Positions 39,286-53,806 are shown, numbered from the stretch's first letter. The stretch: DNA of 64,000 nucleotides from Dirofilaria immitis (GCA_024305405.1 JAKNDB010000065.1:434001-498000), one strand, 5' to 3'. Notes: generated by a model not told the origin, from the letters alone. Translations and numbers: made by a program.

Positions 39286-40562
39286 TATAATATCTTAATT
39301 TTCAATCTTTGATCCACTTATCGTAACAATTTATTCGAATAAGTTAAGCAGATAATGATTAATCATTAATTTTCATCATAAATTTATGATGAAAAAAAAG
39401 ACGAAATAAATATGATCAAGTATGAGAAGTAAACGCATATTATTGCGACGAATTCTTTTAAATTAGCGAAATAACGGAATTAAAAATCAAATTACAGCTA
39501 TTATTATATATCATTTTTCGACGATGAACATTCTCGAATAATTCAAAATGTTTCCTATTACTTTAACTGAAATAGAAATTAAGTTTATTTAAAGTGATAA
39601 GCTATAATTATGAGATATGATAAATTCCAATTTCTCATCACTTATTTGTATTATTCTCTTAATTTTTTTAACTCGTAGCTCAATTTATCCGTTCTAATTA
39701 TTTGTTATTCTTTATCATAATTATCAATGATAATTAACAATCAAACATTAATCAAAATAATTTATGCTCATGAATTAGGGTCATACAAAATGTAATCGTA
39801 TAATAGTAATTTAAATTCATCTATGATTCCTTAAAAATTAACTATCATACAAAGAATCGATTATTAATCGATTCATTTATCAGTGTAAATTCCGATTAAT
39901 TAAAGCTATATCATGAATAAGATTTGAAAATAATCGATTCATTTATCAGTGTAAATTCCAATTAACTAAAGTTATATTATGAACAAGATTTGAATCATTT
40001 ATATATCATTTCTGCATGACACATCTGATAAATTGATTGTTATACATTATCAATACTTTTTCTTAAAACGATATCCAAGCAAATTTGATTATTTAAAAGT
40101 TGCTATCTTCTGATTAGTTCAAATCTAATTAATAAAAGTTAGCAGATAATATAAATAAAATAATAAGATGGCAGATTTATTTGATTTTTTTATCACCATC
40201 TATTGATGAATTAGTGTTTGTTGAAGTCATTGCTTCCTTGCTATTATATTATTTTTAGTACTTGATTGAAATTATTCGTTATTTTCATAATTTGTTCAAT
40301 TGAAATATCAACTTGAAATAGTATAGTTGAAAATTTTCATAAATCCTTAAGGTGTATGTATCTTTATTTATAACAAATAATAATCGGTGTGATTTTGTGA
40401 GTTAAAAAAAAAAAGAAATAAGAAAGAATAAACAACAACAATGTTGTTTACATTCAAATTATTTTCTATGTATGTAATCATATTTTTGATGTATTCAATT
40501 ACAATCTGATTACAAATTTCTAATAAACTTCTCTTAAGGATTAGAAAAATTTAGTCATATTG

Positions 40563-40675
40563 CGCGATCCATTGTTTGAGAGAGTTTCCTAGTAGGAAAT
40601 TCTTTTCAACCATATTCTTTAGCGATTCATTGTTTAAGAGAGTTTCCTAGAAGGAAATTCTTTTCAACCACATTT
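40563..40675. repeat. Two-fold direct repeat carrying a palindrome
   Basis: Two copies of a GCGAT...CATTGTTT(G/A)AGAGAGTTTC segment, about 58 bp apart, each followed by TTCTTTTCAACCA. Copy 1 contains TTTCCTA-G-TAGGAAA (40585-40599), copy 2 TTTCCT-AGA-AGGAAA (40643-40657). Confidence 0.85.
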
Positions 40676-42557
40676 TTGATTACCTCTTATCATATTCAAT
40701 AAAAGAATTATTAAAACAAGTATTTCATTAATTTAAAAAAAAAAAAAAGAAATAGGAATAAATATTATGATTAATGATAACAAAACATGTAAATAATAAT
40801 ATTTTATGATAGATGATATCATGTATGTTGATGAAAAGCGATTTTCAAACATTCTTATATTTATCTAAGTTTGAATGAATAAAAAATGATGAAATATTGT
40901 AAAATTGCATCATTTATTTTATCGATTTATTTCATTTCATTTTTATCGAAAATAAAAATAAACTTTTTTCATTGTTTCTCACTTATCAAACTTTTCTCAA
41001 TTCTCTAAAAGTCTATTAAAGGCAGCAAATCTTTCATAGGCATGATATGCAAGTATAGCAATAATGTTGTACATTTTTTTGCATAATGCTTTCTCGTTCT
41101 GGCCTCTCGTTTTATTTCGATTTTTATAATTGCAGGCAGAAAATAACTTAGCTAGCAAGGAAAAGATGAAGGACTAGTCAATATGGATATATTTTTCATC
41201 TATAGTATAGGGCCCAGTGATCGTTAAGGGCATTGCTGCTAAGGCTTGAGCCTTAATTTTCTTCGTCTAATTCTCGACGAAAGAAAAAAGCAAAGCTAGA
41301 CTAGAAAATGCACAGGCTGCTATGACTATAGTAGAATATATTTATGATTGCTTCTCTCATCTTTTCTTTATCAATACTTCGTCTTGCAGAGCCTTATTGT
41401 TAAAAATCTTATATTTTTTTTTCACTTCAAATTTTTCATATTAAAACTATCCGTGATATTTTGATGCCTAGGCTTAGATTATTTACTTGACAATTTTAAT
41501 TCTTCATTTTCTTCATTCTAATAATCTAAATTTAGAAAGAAATTCTCATCCGCTGTATAAATCTAATTTATGATATAAATGTTTGAATTTTAATCTTATC
41601 ATTCCTTTTTCTTGCATCTTTGATTGAAAAAAACAAAAGAATTTCAAAATAATCAGTTCACTTTTTGAATATTTAGCAGCTGATTTAACTTTAATAATGG
41701 TATTAAATGTTTACTTGTGGATTGTTGAAATGAACTTTATCATGATTAGTATGATAATCTTGTTATTATTTTTTGTCATAATATTATTGAAATAAACAAG
41801 ATTATCTTTCTTCATTACGTCATACAGTTTATCTTTGAAATATGATCTCACGCAGTGATGTAAAATAAAATTTTTATAAATATGCCAATTACGTGATCAT
41901 TAATCTGATATAGCTAGAAATATTCAGAAATGTTTTGTTAAATATTTTGCATTTCGATAAAGCGCTTCGATAGTTTGATATTGTATCAAACTATCATTGC
42001 TATCATAACAATAATACTCATTGATATTACTGTAATCTATTTTAATATTACTGTAATAATGTTCAAATTATTTCCTTGCACTTAATTCTAAAACCTCTCA
42101 ATTAACACTATTCTTTCGATTGATATATATATATATATATTTGAATTGGAATAAAAGAGAGGAAAAAAATAAATTTGCTTATAGAAAATATTCCATTATT
42201 TTAATTCTCATCCATATCATACATCATCAAAATTGGCTCATTTCAATTTAATTCTCTTTAATATCATCTCAATAATGTTCCCTTTCTTTTCATACAATTT
42301 TTTCTCTTTTTCTCTTTTCCTTTTTTTTTTTTTTTTGAATAATTAACAAAATGTTTCAATTAGAAAATTATTTCATATATATATATAATTTAAATTTTAT
42401 TAATGATACTTTCTATTTGCACTGCTTTTTTTTTTCTTATCTTTTTTATTTTTATTTGAAATTGAAATTTTATTTCTAAATTTTGATTTAGATCGATATT
42501 GTATCAATCATTATACTTATTTTTTTTTCTGATAGTGCGTTAGCTAAAATAATCATC

Positions 42558-42597
42558 CTTCTCATCATAATAATAGAATTATTATTATGATGAGAAG
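42558..42597. repeat. Perfect hairpin, 18-bp arms, 4-base loop
   Basis: The arm CTTCTCATCATAATAATA (42558-42575), the loop GAAT, then the exact reverse complement to 42597. No mismatch and no bulge. Confidence 0.95.
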
Positions 42598-43973
42598 TAT
42601 GTATATATGTATATAAACAATTTCATATGAATATATGAGGTTATTTTCTCATCAACATTTCTTAGGTAATACATTTTCCTTTATTCATTTCTCTTACTAA
42701 AATATAATAAGCGGACATAAATGATTTATCTCATCCGCTCGTTACTTATATTAGATCATTAATTGAAATGTAAATTGTAATACAACAATCTTTGTTAAAT
42801 TTTAATAAATGAAATGTAATATTTCTCTCTCGTGTTTTTTTCTCTTTTTTTAATTGGGAAATCTTTCGAACGATAATTCGAAATTTACTTGAGAAAATTT
42901 AAAAGTCATTTTTGTTTCGAATCATTTTATCATTTCATTTGATTTTATCATTTCATGATTATGCTTCAGATGGCAACAGTATGATTATTTATAAGAACAT
43001 TATATTAGTTTTTAAAAATCTATTCCCTTATGTTATTCATTTTAATCATTCATTATTGTACTAGTTATAATTGTCATTCTACATTTTCGAATACTCTACA
43101 ATATTGTTCGAGAATATATTCTACCGTATTCTCGATTTATACTATTATAGAGGGATAAAAATTTCCGGAAAGTTCGAGCAAATGCATGGGAAATGAATAA
43201 AGGAAAATGTATAGAATTTTCACATTTCTATTTACATAAACTTTTCATTTATTTAATACTAGCTAAGGCAATGGTAAATAGCAATTGATGAGATAAGTTA
43301 ATGTATCAATCATTTTTTTTTTTTTTTAATTTCATTTAGATAATTTAATTTATTATCTAAAGATGAAGAAGTAATTTGATTATTTTCATTCTTCATTTAT
43401 TAATTTTATCATATAATACATATATGTATGTATGTATAATATGTAAGACATCATTCTCTTCTCTTCTCTTTACTGATTTACTTTTTTTTTTTTTTCTAAT
43501 CAATCTATTCTTTGAATTAATGATAAAATGATAATAATAGATTCGATAATACTTGCTCTATAAATTGTTCTTTTTTTTTCCATTCTCTTTCATAAATACC
43601 GATTCATTCTTTTTTTTTCGTTAAATTTCATAATAATTTATTAGATGTTAATAACTTATCATAGGCACGATAATTGATAAATGTTATAAGATAAGAAAGT
43701 TAAAGATTCATGCGACAACAAAAATATCAGTAATATGCAATGTATTGAGTTTTATGATCGAATTTGAAATATCAGTGATCGATCGAACGAAATGAAATCT
43801 TTGAAATTAGTTATAATAACATAAAATAATGATATATTTATTGTTGCTGCAACATTTAACATTATTTTAATTGATCGAATAAATATGATTTATCGATTTT
43901 TTCCAATAATTTCAAAGTTTCATTTAATGTGTAGAATTTATTGGTGAATGAGCAAAAGGAATAAAAAACGGGA

Positions 43974-46900
43974 ATGGTGAAGATTGATTTAAGCGATGAA
44001 TCCGAACTTGTTCATGAGCTTAATATGGAACATGAACCACCGGAAGAACCAATGTTGGTAACATCAACTATTACTTCTACAACAGTTGCTTCTACTAGAG
44101 CTATACGGATGACGACAACATCAATTGCGTAAGCTAAAATTTAATTTAATTCTTTAATTTAAAAAAGAAACAATCAATCTTTCTGGCGCTCTCAAGAAAG
44201 ATATTATTATATTGGATAAAATTTTACCAGAATTATTAGCTACTGATGCTAATTTATCACTTCTTATAATTTTTAAATTGCTTATCAATTTTAAGATGAA
44301 CCAATAAAATATGACAATTATATATTCTTCTTCGAATTCTCCAGCATTACACCACATACCAATTTGTCATTAATCAATGTTTGACATTACTGTCAAAACC
44401 TATTTGAAGCAGTAAAATTTGAACTTTACAGTCACAGTTAGAGATTTAATGACGAAAGTTGTAAAGTTTTTTATAAAAAAATAACTATGATTATTAGAGA
44501 AATAGTTATTAGTTTGTATCTTAAAGAGAAATGAATTTTTCTTTTTTTTTTTTGGATTCAATTTCAAAAAGCTGAATCTTGAAATTAATCATATTCTTTG
44601 CTTCTGTATCCTTCTTTCTACCATTTTTATTAGAATAACCCTTATAATATATCATTTATAAAATTTAATCAATTTTCCTAAATGAGAAATAAATCAACTT
44701 TGAAATATTTAAAATTAGATGAAAAACAATAATTGCCAGAATGATTGATTATTTCTTGATCTTTCAACTTTCTCAACCTTTAATAATATTAATAAAAGAA
44801 AAAAATCACAAGATTATAAATGCTATTGGAGAGAATGAAAAAACTAATGCTTACCTTGATAATCAATAAATAAATAAAAAGTAATGCTTACCTAGATAAT
44901 CAATAAATAAATAAATCACTATTAGTTCAAAAATCTATTTCAATAGATTATTCAAATAGCAAATTTATATAGCTGAGCATCTGTTGAACTTTATAATTTA
45001 ATTTTTTTTTTGTTTTTTTTTCATTCTCTTATGCCAACAAAATTTTTAATATAAATAAAATCTTATTGGAAAAATTTTGATCGATTTTTTTCCTTTTTTT
45101 AAAATCATATTTGATTTATTGATTTAATTAAATAATTGATCGTAATATGATAAAATGAGAAGATAAATTTTTATAGACAACTTACAACAAATAAAGAATC
45201 ATTAAAAGATGCTGTGGTAAATTTTGTCGGTGATAGAGCAAAACATTTTCTGATATTGCCCGAAAGAAAGTAATGGCAAAAATGGTTGTTCGTTTCATTT
45301 ATATTTTTTATCTTAATACGATTCATGTTGTTAAAATTTGTTCGTATATGCCAAACTTATCAGTAATTTTGGAAATAATGATAGAAGCAACTTGAAGCTA
45401 TATCATTTATCATCAAAACCATTTGCAGAAGTAGTATACATAAATAAATTTTCACATTTTTTGCATATCATAAAAGATGACTTTAACTATATTAAATAAT
45501 TGCATATAATATATGAGCTATTTATTGGTACAATCATCAATTTCTCGTTGATATATGATATGACAATCAATAAGTGATAAAATAAAATGATATCATCGAA
45601 AGATTGCAAAAATTTGAGAATAATTTTTTTTGAGCGAAAAAAAAATTTCAAAGTTTAATAATTTTAGTATCAGAATGGGCTTTCGTATTTTTTGGCATAA
45701 TTTGTCTTGCGCTAATTCTATGCTGTACTTTTCTTCTAATACGAAAATTATTTGGCAAAAAACGACATGGTGAAAAAAGCAAAAAGGATTGAAGGGATTT
45801 TTTGGTGGAAAAGGCGTAGATCTTATCACTATTGATAAAAATAAGATAAGTCAATTTGATTAATCGACTATAATAAATGATCAAATTTTAATTTTAGAAT
45901 CTATTTTAAATAAAAATAATCCTTCTTGCCATATTTGATTAAGCAAATAAATAGAAAGAATTTGATGAAATGAATTTTGATTAAAACAAATTTTATTTTG
46001 ATTCAAAATATAAAAGTTCTTTTTTTTTTTTTTTTTTTGCTGATAATTTTACGAATTCCTTTTTTATCTTTTGCTATATCTAACTGCTCGATTTTGTTTT
46101 GTCATTTAAAGTTAGCATTGCTAAATTAATTTGATCGATAGTTAAATTAATGGATATTAATAATATATCGATTTTTTCAATTCTTTTATCATTATCATAT
46201 CATCATACTCCTAGTATTTTCATTAGCAAACTAATCAATATTGTAAATTTTATTTATATCAAATTATTATCAATATTTACTACTACTATCATTAGTCTCA
46301 GTTATAAATTATTCGCTTTTTTTTCTTTGTTCTTTTCGATTTTATTTTACTTTAGTTTATGCTCAAACTTTCATCTCAACTTATCTTAATTTGAGTTATT
46401 CTTATCTCTAATTTGATAACGATATATTTTGATTATAAAAGATTATAGAATATGCTTGATTTTAAATTTAACAACTTAAAAAAAAAAAAAGATATTTATT
46501 TTTAGTTAGCAGCAGATTTAGAGCAATTAGAGGAAAATATGGAACAAAATGAGAAAGAGCAAGCAGAAGAAAAAGAAGAAGTTAGTTAGGCATTAATATT
46601 TTTATATTCAATTATAATTATTTTCACTTATAAATAGAATATCTATCCTTTCATTACAAAAACTTATTTTACTTAACTTTCACATCAATAAGCAATTTTT
46701 CTTTTTTCATTTTGAATATTTGAAAACTGAAAAATTTCACTTCGCTAAATTATTTTCTGATAACTATTTCCCTATTTCGAATGAATAAATGAGATTGAAC
46801 TGTATGAAATAATAAAGCTTACGTTTTTCTTTTCATCAGGTGAAGCTTGGAAGGTTGCAATATAAGCTTGATTATGATTTTCAACAAAATCAGGTATTTT

Positions 46901-48967
46901 TATAACTTCAAAAATCATAAGATGACAGGAAGCAAAATTTTCATTTATTATTAAAATTATCCGATTATTTTAATGCCACGACATATTGACGTATTGTTTT
47001 TTTTTTTTTTTTTTTTTTGATAGAATCATTTGAATTTCGTTTCATCCATTTATCATTTCGAATCGATCGTAATTTTATGAATTCCTAAAATGCCTTCTTT
47101 TTCAAACAATTTAAGCTTTAATATAATATCGTTGAGAATTTCTTACTTAAAAGATTTATCGATTGAAATTCATAAAAAGATAAATTCCTAAAATTGTATG
47201 ATTTCAAATAATTGATTTAAAAATTTCATAACTAATGATTTTAACAACGATAATCTAACAAATATCGCAAACAATTATTTCGTTCTATAACCTAAAAAAA
47301 ATATTTGATAGATTTAAATGTATAAGTTTATAATAGCAAATTTTAGTTAGCAGTAACAGTGATCCAAGCCGAAGATTTACCAGGTATGGATATGAGTGGA
47401 ACATCTGATCCTTACGTAAAACTATATCTTCTACCGGAAAAAAGAAGAAAGTGGAAACTAAGGTGCATCGTAAAACACTTAATCCTGTTTTCAATGAAAC
47501 ATTTATATTCAAGGTATATTATACGTATATTATTGGAGGTTTTTTTTTTCTTTCTATTCTAACAAATGCAAAAGCCATTTAATATTTTAATCATTACTTA
47601 TCATTTTGAGGTACCATTCGCTGAAATAGCATCAAAGACGCTAGTTTTTGCTGTATACGATTTTGATCGTTTCTCAAAACATGATCAAATTGGTCAGGTA
47701 CTGATACCACTTGGTAAAATAGATCTTGGCCAAGTGATTGAAGAATGGAAAGATATTTCTCCACCACCTGATGATAAGGAAGCCGTTAGTCTTATACGTT
47801 ATGATTAAAAATATCAGAAAATGCATCATTTTCTGATATTTTCTGTTTTATTAAAATTTACTACATATTAAAAAAAAATTTTTTTTTTCGAAATTATATA
47901 AATAAATTGGATGGAAAATTAATCAAATTCATTTCAGATATTTTTAATTATAGGATAAAAGTTTGGGCGATATTTGTTTTTCATTGAGGTATGTACCAAC
48001 AGCGGGTAAACTTACAGTAGTTATTCTGGAAGCAAAAAATTTGAAAAAAATGGATGTTGGTGGATTGTCAGGTAAGTTTCTCTTCCAAGATAACATCTGC
48101 AAATTTAAATTCATCTTAATTTAGAAGACTTCAGGAATGAAATATATGGGCATTAGTAGTTAGAATGTTTCAAGCATAACTTTATTTACATTGAAGATAT
48201 ATTACGAATTTTAAAAGTTTAAGCTACGCTAAATGTAGTTGATATAAATTAATGGAATTTTTTTAGATCCATATGTGAAGATAGTATTGCTACAAGGTGG
48301 AAAACGATTGAAAAAGAAGAAAACGAGTATCAAAAAGTGCACTCTGAATCCATATTACAATGAATCATTCTCATTTGAAGTACCATTCGAGCAAATTCAG
48401 GTGATAAGTGATTTTGAAATCAATGCTAGAGAAGTCGGAAATTTTATTTTTAATTTGAAAGAAAGAATGATAATAGCTATTAATTTAAAGTTAATATTGC
48501 AAATTAAGATAAAATAAATTGGAAGTTCTAAAAGTAATCAGATTTTCGCCCATTTTCAAAATCATTGATGAATTGGGAGTAGTTGTTTTTGAAATTCTTA
48601 AAATTATTATCGATAAAAGTAAACAATATTATATCATTTATATAATATCATTCAACTTAAACCTTCGATATCATCGAATTAAATTTAATTTTTCAATTAA
48701 TCCACTTTTGCCTATTTATGCTTGTTATTCAGTGGAAAATCTTGATGATAATGGAATGACATTATATGATTACAGAAAGTATCACTGATGATAACTGTAA
48801 TGGATTATGATAAGTTGGGTTCGAACGATGCAATCGGTCGATGCATATTGGGCTGTTCAGCAACAGGTGCCGAATTACGACACTGGATGGATATGTTAGC
48901 CAGTCCGCGTAGACCTATTGCTCAATGGCATACTCTAGGACCAGTAGAAGAACCTGAAAAACCTTAA
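43974..48967 (+). CDS. snt-1: Synaptotagmin-1, synaptic vesicle Ca2+ sensor
   Basis: Exons: 43974-44128, 45177 to about 45284, 45668-45849, 46510-46580, 46840-46893, 47347-47513, 47611-47784, 47954-48071, 48267-48400, 48776-48967. About 450 residues, close to C. elegans SNT-1. Order: acidic N terminus, one membrane segment ([19 protein letters not shown]), a basic juxtamembrane stretch ([13 protein letters not shown]), an acidic linker, C2A ([33 protein letters not shown]), C2B ([19 protein letters not shown]; polybasic [27 protein letters not shown]), then WHTLGPVE. Calcium-binding aspartates of both C2 domains are present, so the protein should bind Ca2+ and phospholipid and drive vesicle fusion through SNAREs. 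One-base losses break the frame at 45246-45249, 45781-45785 and 47448-47450. The exon 2/3 junction is out of phase as written, probably from one more missing base near 45284. Confidence 0.96.
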
Positions 48968-49300
48968 AGTTCGATTTTCTTCATTTTAGACGTTTTCGAT
49001 ATTGTTATCCTAACATCTTCAGTGTATTATGGTTTTGAAAACGCAGAATAATATTCGATTTCTGAAGACTTCTATAGAAATGATAATATAAAAATATGGT
49101 AAACAATTTGATCTATCAAATTAGCTATCGTATTCGATACTTTTCTCAAGATCATTGATTATTTTCGCTGAAGTCGCGTTCACAAAAATACAAACTTCTT
49201 ACTGCGAAATCATGAAATCTTCAATTTTAGATTGAAACATCGATTCCTTCTTAATGATCAATCATTATTATATATTGGGATTTATCGATATATGCTAGAG

Positions 49301-49306
49301 AATAAA
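49301..49306 (+). terminator. Candidate poly(A) signal of snt-1
   Basis: AATAAA about 330 bases after the snt-1 stop codon. Other AT-rich variants are nearby. Confidence 0.35.
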
Positions 49307-49457
49307 TAATTTATCTAATTTTAAAATAATATATTTTGACAGAAATTATTTAAAAATTTCATGTCAACTATTAAACTATTTGTTAATAATTTTAATTATC
49401 CATTCAATCTTTTTGTATGTTTGAAAATTGTTTAGAAAATAGACATTTTCCTTTTTT

Positions 49458-49516
49458 TTCTCCCCTCTCTCCCTCTCTCCCTCTCTCTCTCCCTCTCTCC
49501 CTCTCTCTCCCTCTCG
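49458..49516. repeat. CT microsatellite
   Basis: CTCTCTCC and CTCTCT units in a pyrimidine run in the 3' flank of snt-1. Confidence 0.9.
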
Positions 49517-51517
49517 TTCTCTTTCCCTTTCTTTTAAATTGCATCGTCAATTTTTTTTATTTTAAAAATAATATCTAACTTATACATTCTATTCGTTCAT
49601 TTAGATTATTACTCTTTAATTATGCTATTTATCTTCATTTATACCTCGTTTTGCAAAAATTTTTCCTACAAAGATGAATTGAATATTAAAGGTAAAGGAA
49701 AAAAAAAAATTTTACCTGATATAAGTAAAATTTTAAATTTTAAAAACTTTCAAAAATTCAAGAGTATAATTTAAAAGATAAGTATAAACTTGACGAAATA
49801 GTAATTTAGCAAGGTTTTTAATTAAGACTTTTCTTGAAAAAAAATTAATCAACTTTTCCAGTTTTTTTTTTTTTACACTAAATGATAAGAACGTTGACGA
49901 ATCGACAAAAAGAGTACATTCTAGCTGAATGAATTAAGAAAATCGATTCTTTGGCTATTTATCAAATGATTAAATTTATTGTTCATCTATGCGGCTTATC
50001 TTAAACCATTACTAAGCATGGGTTTTTATTTTATTTCACATTTGCTTCATGAAATAATTTGAAATCTGATGAAACGTTTTTTATTTTTTTATTTTTTTTT
50101 TTTTTTATAATGCTATATAAGGTAGATAAATGAAAAAGAAATAAATATTGATTTTTAAGATTGACATGTTTATTGATATGATTAGTAATATCGTTAAACA
50201 AAATATGCCTTAATTTAAATTTTGAAACAATCCATTTTAAATATGAAATGTTGAAGATACATCTTATCTTCTACTTTTAATATCCCTATTGATTTATTTA
50301 TGATATCTGAAAAGTAATAAATAAATAAGCGATTGTATAGATATACGTTCCTTGTAATTCGAGAAATAATTCGATAAGATGTAAAAGAAAAGTTTGTAGA
50401 CTAATACTTTGTAGGGAATTATAAAGCAAAATAGAGATTGATGAAATAATTCATCCGATGATAAGTAATGATAAGTAAAAATAAATAATTTGTACTTAGC
50501 TAAACTCGTTTTTGATTTCGATCAATTGATATTTCGTTTTATCATTATGCATGCTTTTTTGTATGTTTTTAAAATATACATAAACAACGACAATATATAT
50601 TAAGTGTACAATTCTTTGAAATGAAAATAAAAGAAATCAGCTATTTGAAAGTTTCTATTGTTATTATTGATTTTGATTAATCGATATTTCATTTTATCAC
50701 ATCTTATCCAACATTAATTTAAACTTTGAAACAATCCATTTTAACTATGTAATTCACTATTAGAAGAAAAGCTCAACTTCTTGATAAGGCTATAAAAGTT
50801 GCTGCTATTATGATTAAGTATTAAAAAATGGAATCCTTGCCTAATTTACCGAGATTATTTGAAATTTTGAAATCACATAGCTAGCACTTCATATTTAAGA
50901 TTGAAACTTTTGTCATCATGCTTCTGTTATCATCCTTCCAACTATCAATATTATCATCATTATTATCGACAATTTGGTAGCCTCATAGAATTGGATTGAT
51001 ACTAACTTCTTATCACTTCGTTTCATTTTTATTTCCAAATAATATCATCAATCGTTGTTGTCAACATGTTACATGCGATAATTCTGATAATATTTTAGAC
51101 GAGAATTATTATATAATTTATTGCATAATTCTTACAGCACAAAGACAACAACATTTCTCAACAATAATTGATGATTGGTCTTATCAGCAAAGTGATAATA
51201 TATTACATTCATAAAACTGTTTGTAAGCTTTTGATATAGATAAGTGCTTATATACTTATCAAATACTTACAAGCTATTTCTAGAAAATGATGCATGAGAG
51301 CAATAGAAAATGACGCATAAAAGAACGATAAACTTTGATACGTTTCTTTTGTCTTATTTAAATTCGATATACAGTAGTATTTCATTACTAATATTTAAAT
51401 ATAAGATATATTGGAAGGAACGGCAATTTAATAATTCTAATCTTTTTTTTAAAAAAAAAGAACAGTAATCATATATTGAACGTATAATTGTATCATTAAG
51501 ATATTTTCAAATACTCA

Positions 51518-51692
51518 TAGGGATACTTATTATGAAATTTCAGAATTTAGAATCTAGCATCGATAACTAATAAATCAGAGATACTTATTATGAAATTTCA
51601 GAATTTAGAATCTAGCATCGATAACTAATAAATCAGAGATACTTATTATGAAATTTCAGAATTTAGTATCTATCATCGACAACTAATAAATC
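51518..51692. repeat. Tandem repeat, 58 bp, three copies
   Basis: Unit starts GATACTTATTATGAAATTTC and ends ATAACTAATAAATCA. The first two copies are almost identical and the third has a few substitutions. Confidence 0.95.
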
Positions 51693-53757
51693 AAAAATTT
51701 GGCAAATATTTTGTAAATATAATATGAACAAAACATAAACATTTTATTTTATATGGAAAAAGAATTATTTTTTCGAATTAAATCTGAAAATCTTGAAAAT
51801 GAATGATGTGAAGAAGTTAAATCAGTAAATATTTAAATTCATTTCATCCATCTAAAAATTACTACAATGAAGCATGCCATTGTAATATCAAAATTCTGTA
51901 AGCATACTGACCCAAAGATTCAGAAGTTGTAAATGAGAAAAAAATTACGAAATAAACGATGCTAACTAGCAATGCTATGGGTTAACAATAGAACAGAACA
52001 TCGGCATCAAAGTTACATAACATTATTGATAACATATGACAAATCAAAAATATAATTACATTATTATTATTCAATTCTTCGTATCTTCCAACCTTTGCCC
52101 TTTTAAAATGCAATTTTTTTCTTCACAACAAAAAAAAAAAGAAAAAACAAGAGTAATCATCTTATCGATTACATTAACCTCGAAATTTGGCTTAACTTCA
52201 CTTCCCGTGAATCACATGATCTACAAATAAATTTCACCTGAGACCTATTACTTCTATGTGCCAATTCAAAAATCTATTCCAGATTTTCGATTGCTGGTTG
52301 ATAAATTTTATGATGAATTTTATGTGTATTGCTAGTACCTCTCAAATAATGGCGGATAAATAGGAAATAACATCTCGACTATTTCCTTCTTATCCTGACT
52401 ACGATTATAAGTCTTGATTGCCGTTCATGAATTAAATTCTAGAACTAAATATTTGAGAATGAAGAATGAAGCAGTTAAAAATTATTAGTAATTATCCTAA
52501 CCAACCATCGATTGTATCAGTTATACCATATATAATCAGTGATATGTTTAATCTTCTATTTTTATGGATGTTAATATCGAAAAATTTTGCTTTTTTTTTT
52601 TTTTTTTATTTGTTAGAACAAACAAATCAAGTACAACAAAAGATGTTAAAATAAATGAAAAAATGAAGGCAGTTAACCAAATACACGTATATAAATCCGT
52701 ATTTTGGAATAAGAAATTTGGAAACATCTATTGCAATATATGATGATATCCTGATAATAGTAAAAGTCATGGATATCCATAGCACCCAAAATTGATTTTC
52801 TTCACGGTGTTCTACTTTAATCAGTTCTTACGACAATTCTCCGATTTAAAGAAATTCTTTAATGGTATGCAAAAAACTATTTTATTCCTAACTTATCAAA
52901 TTGATGCTTATGGATCACCACCTTCTAATATCTGAAAGTTCTGAGCATACACGGAAATGATGGAATGTCTTAGGATAGCGATAGTTAACAACATGAAATG
53001 ATGGAGATAGGGAGAAGTTTAACGAATTTATGGAAAACAAGAAAAACATAAGTCAGAAAAGAAAGCATGAAATAAGAAAAGCTGATAGTTTCATTTTTAG
53101 CTTTAGAATTTTTCGCTTGCTCTTCTCCATCAAGATTTTTGGAAGGGATACTGATGATGCAATTTTTCGGAATTCAACTCTGGCTTTTATCAAATAACAC
53201 TATTTTTGCAAGACAATATAGGAACCAAAAAAGAAGTCGAAATTATCACAAAGTTTAATCGAATGACAATAAAAAATGAAAACTGATTTAAAAAAACCTA
53301 TGCAAAATAAGAATATGTCCATACACCAAAATTATATTAGGATACGATGCTAAAAAGTGGAAATATAAAGAAACTGAAGTAAACATAAGAAAAGCGCAAA
53401 GTACTTTAAATTACACATTATCCTAATGTTAAGCTTAGTATCAACATATAATTTAAATTTTAAAGCTACCTCTTACTCTTAAATTCAATTCAATAATAGA
53501 TAACACCGCAAAGATAATATTGGAATGTTGTAGTAATACTTAGCAGTACCTTTTCCTCATCAAGCAAAGGAAAAAGCTTATTGATGCAAACAAAAACAAC
53601 GTAAAGAAGTAAACTGAAAGAAGAAAGCAGAAAAAAAGATGACAAGGGATTTGGGCAACAAAGGCATGCATACGACAGAAACCCGTTTCTAGTTAATATA
53701 TTACACTTTTCTAACCGAATAACATAACTGGACAAATATCGCAGTCAGATATTATAT

Positions 53758-53763
53758 TTTATT
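53758..53763 (-). terminator. Candidate poly(A) signal of the polo-like kinase gene
   Basis: AATAAA on the minus strand, 44 bases beyond the stop codon, which implies a short 3' UTR. Confidence 0.4.
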
Positions 53764-53806
53764 GTAACCGAAAACTAATCTGAAGTTTGGTTTCAGAAAA
53801 TTGAAG

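Larger units (their letters stand above)
39218..43973. other. Intergenic region with duplications and hairpins
   Basis: No gene supported. A two-fold direct repeat of about 66 bp lies at about 39866-39993. An island at about 41200-41345 is richer in G+C and contains the inverted repeat TAAGGCT-TG-AGCCTTA (41240-41255). The palindromic duplication at 40563 and the hairpin at 42558 are listed separately. The 3' end should contain the snt-1 promoter. Confidence 0.6.
48968..53806. other. Convergent intergenic region between snt-1 and the kinase gene
   Basis: It holds the 3' ends of two genes facing each other and otherwise repeats: a CT microsatellite (about 49458-49516) and a three-fold 58-bp repeat (51518-51692). 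The open frames near 50996, 52036 and 53490 show no recognisable protein. Confidence 0.6.

Noticed and set aside
45246..47450. Programmed -1 ribosomal frameshifting in snt-1
   Set aside because: Three shifts in one essential protein, without common slippery heptamers or downstream structures, and the same type of break in unrelated genes.
47785..47808. Read-through of snt-1 exon 7 to a stop after VSLIRYD
   Set aside because: The donor after GAAGCC joins in phase to the next exon and restores the family sequence [12 protein letters not shown].
48519..48788. Open frame overlapping the last snt-1 intron
   Set aside because: It lies almost wholly in intron sequence, and its end is the last snt-1 exon in the wrong frame.
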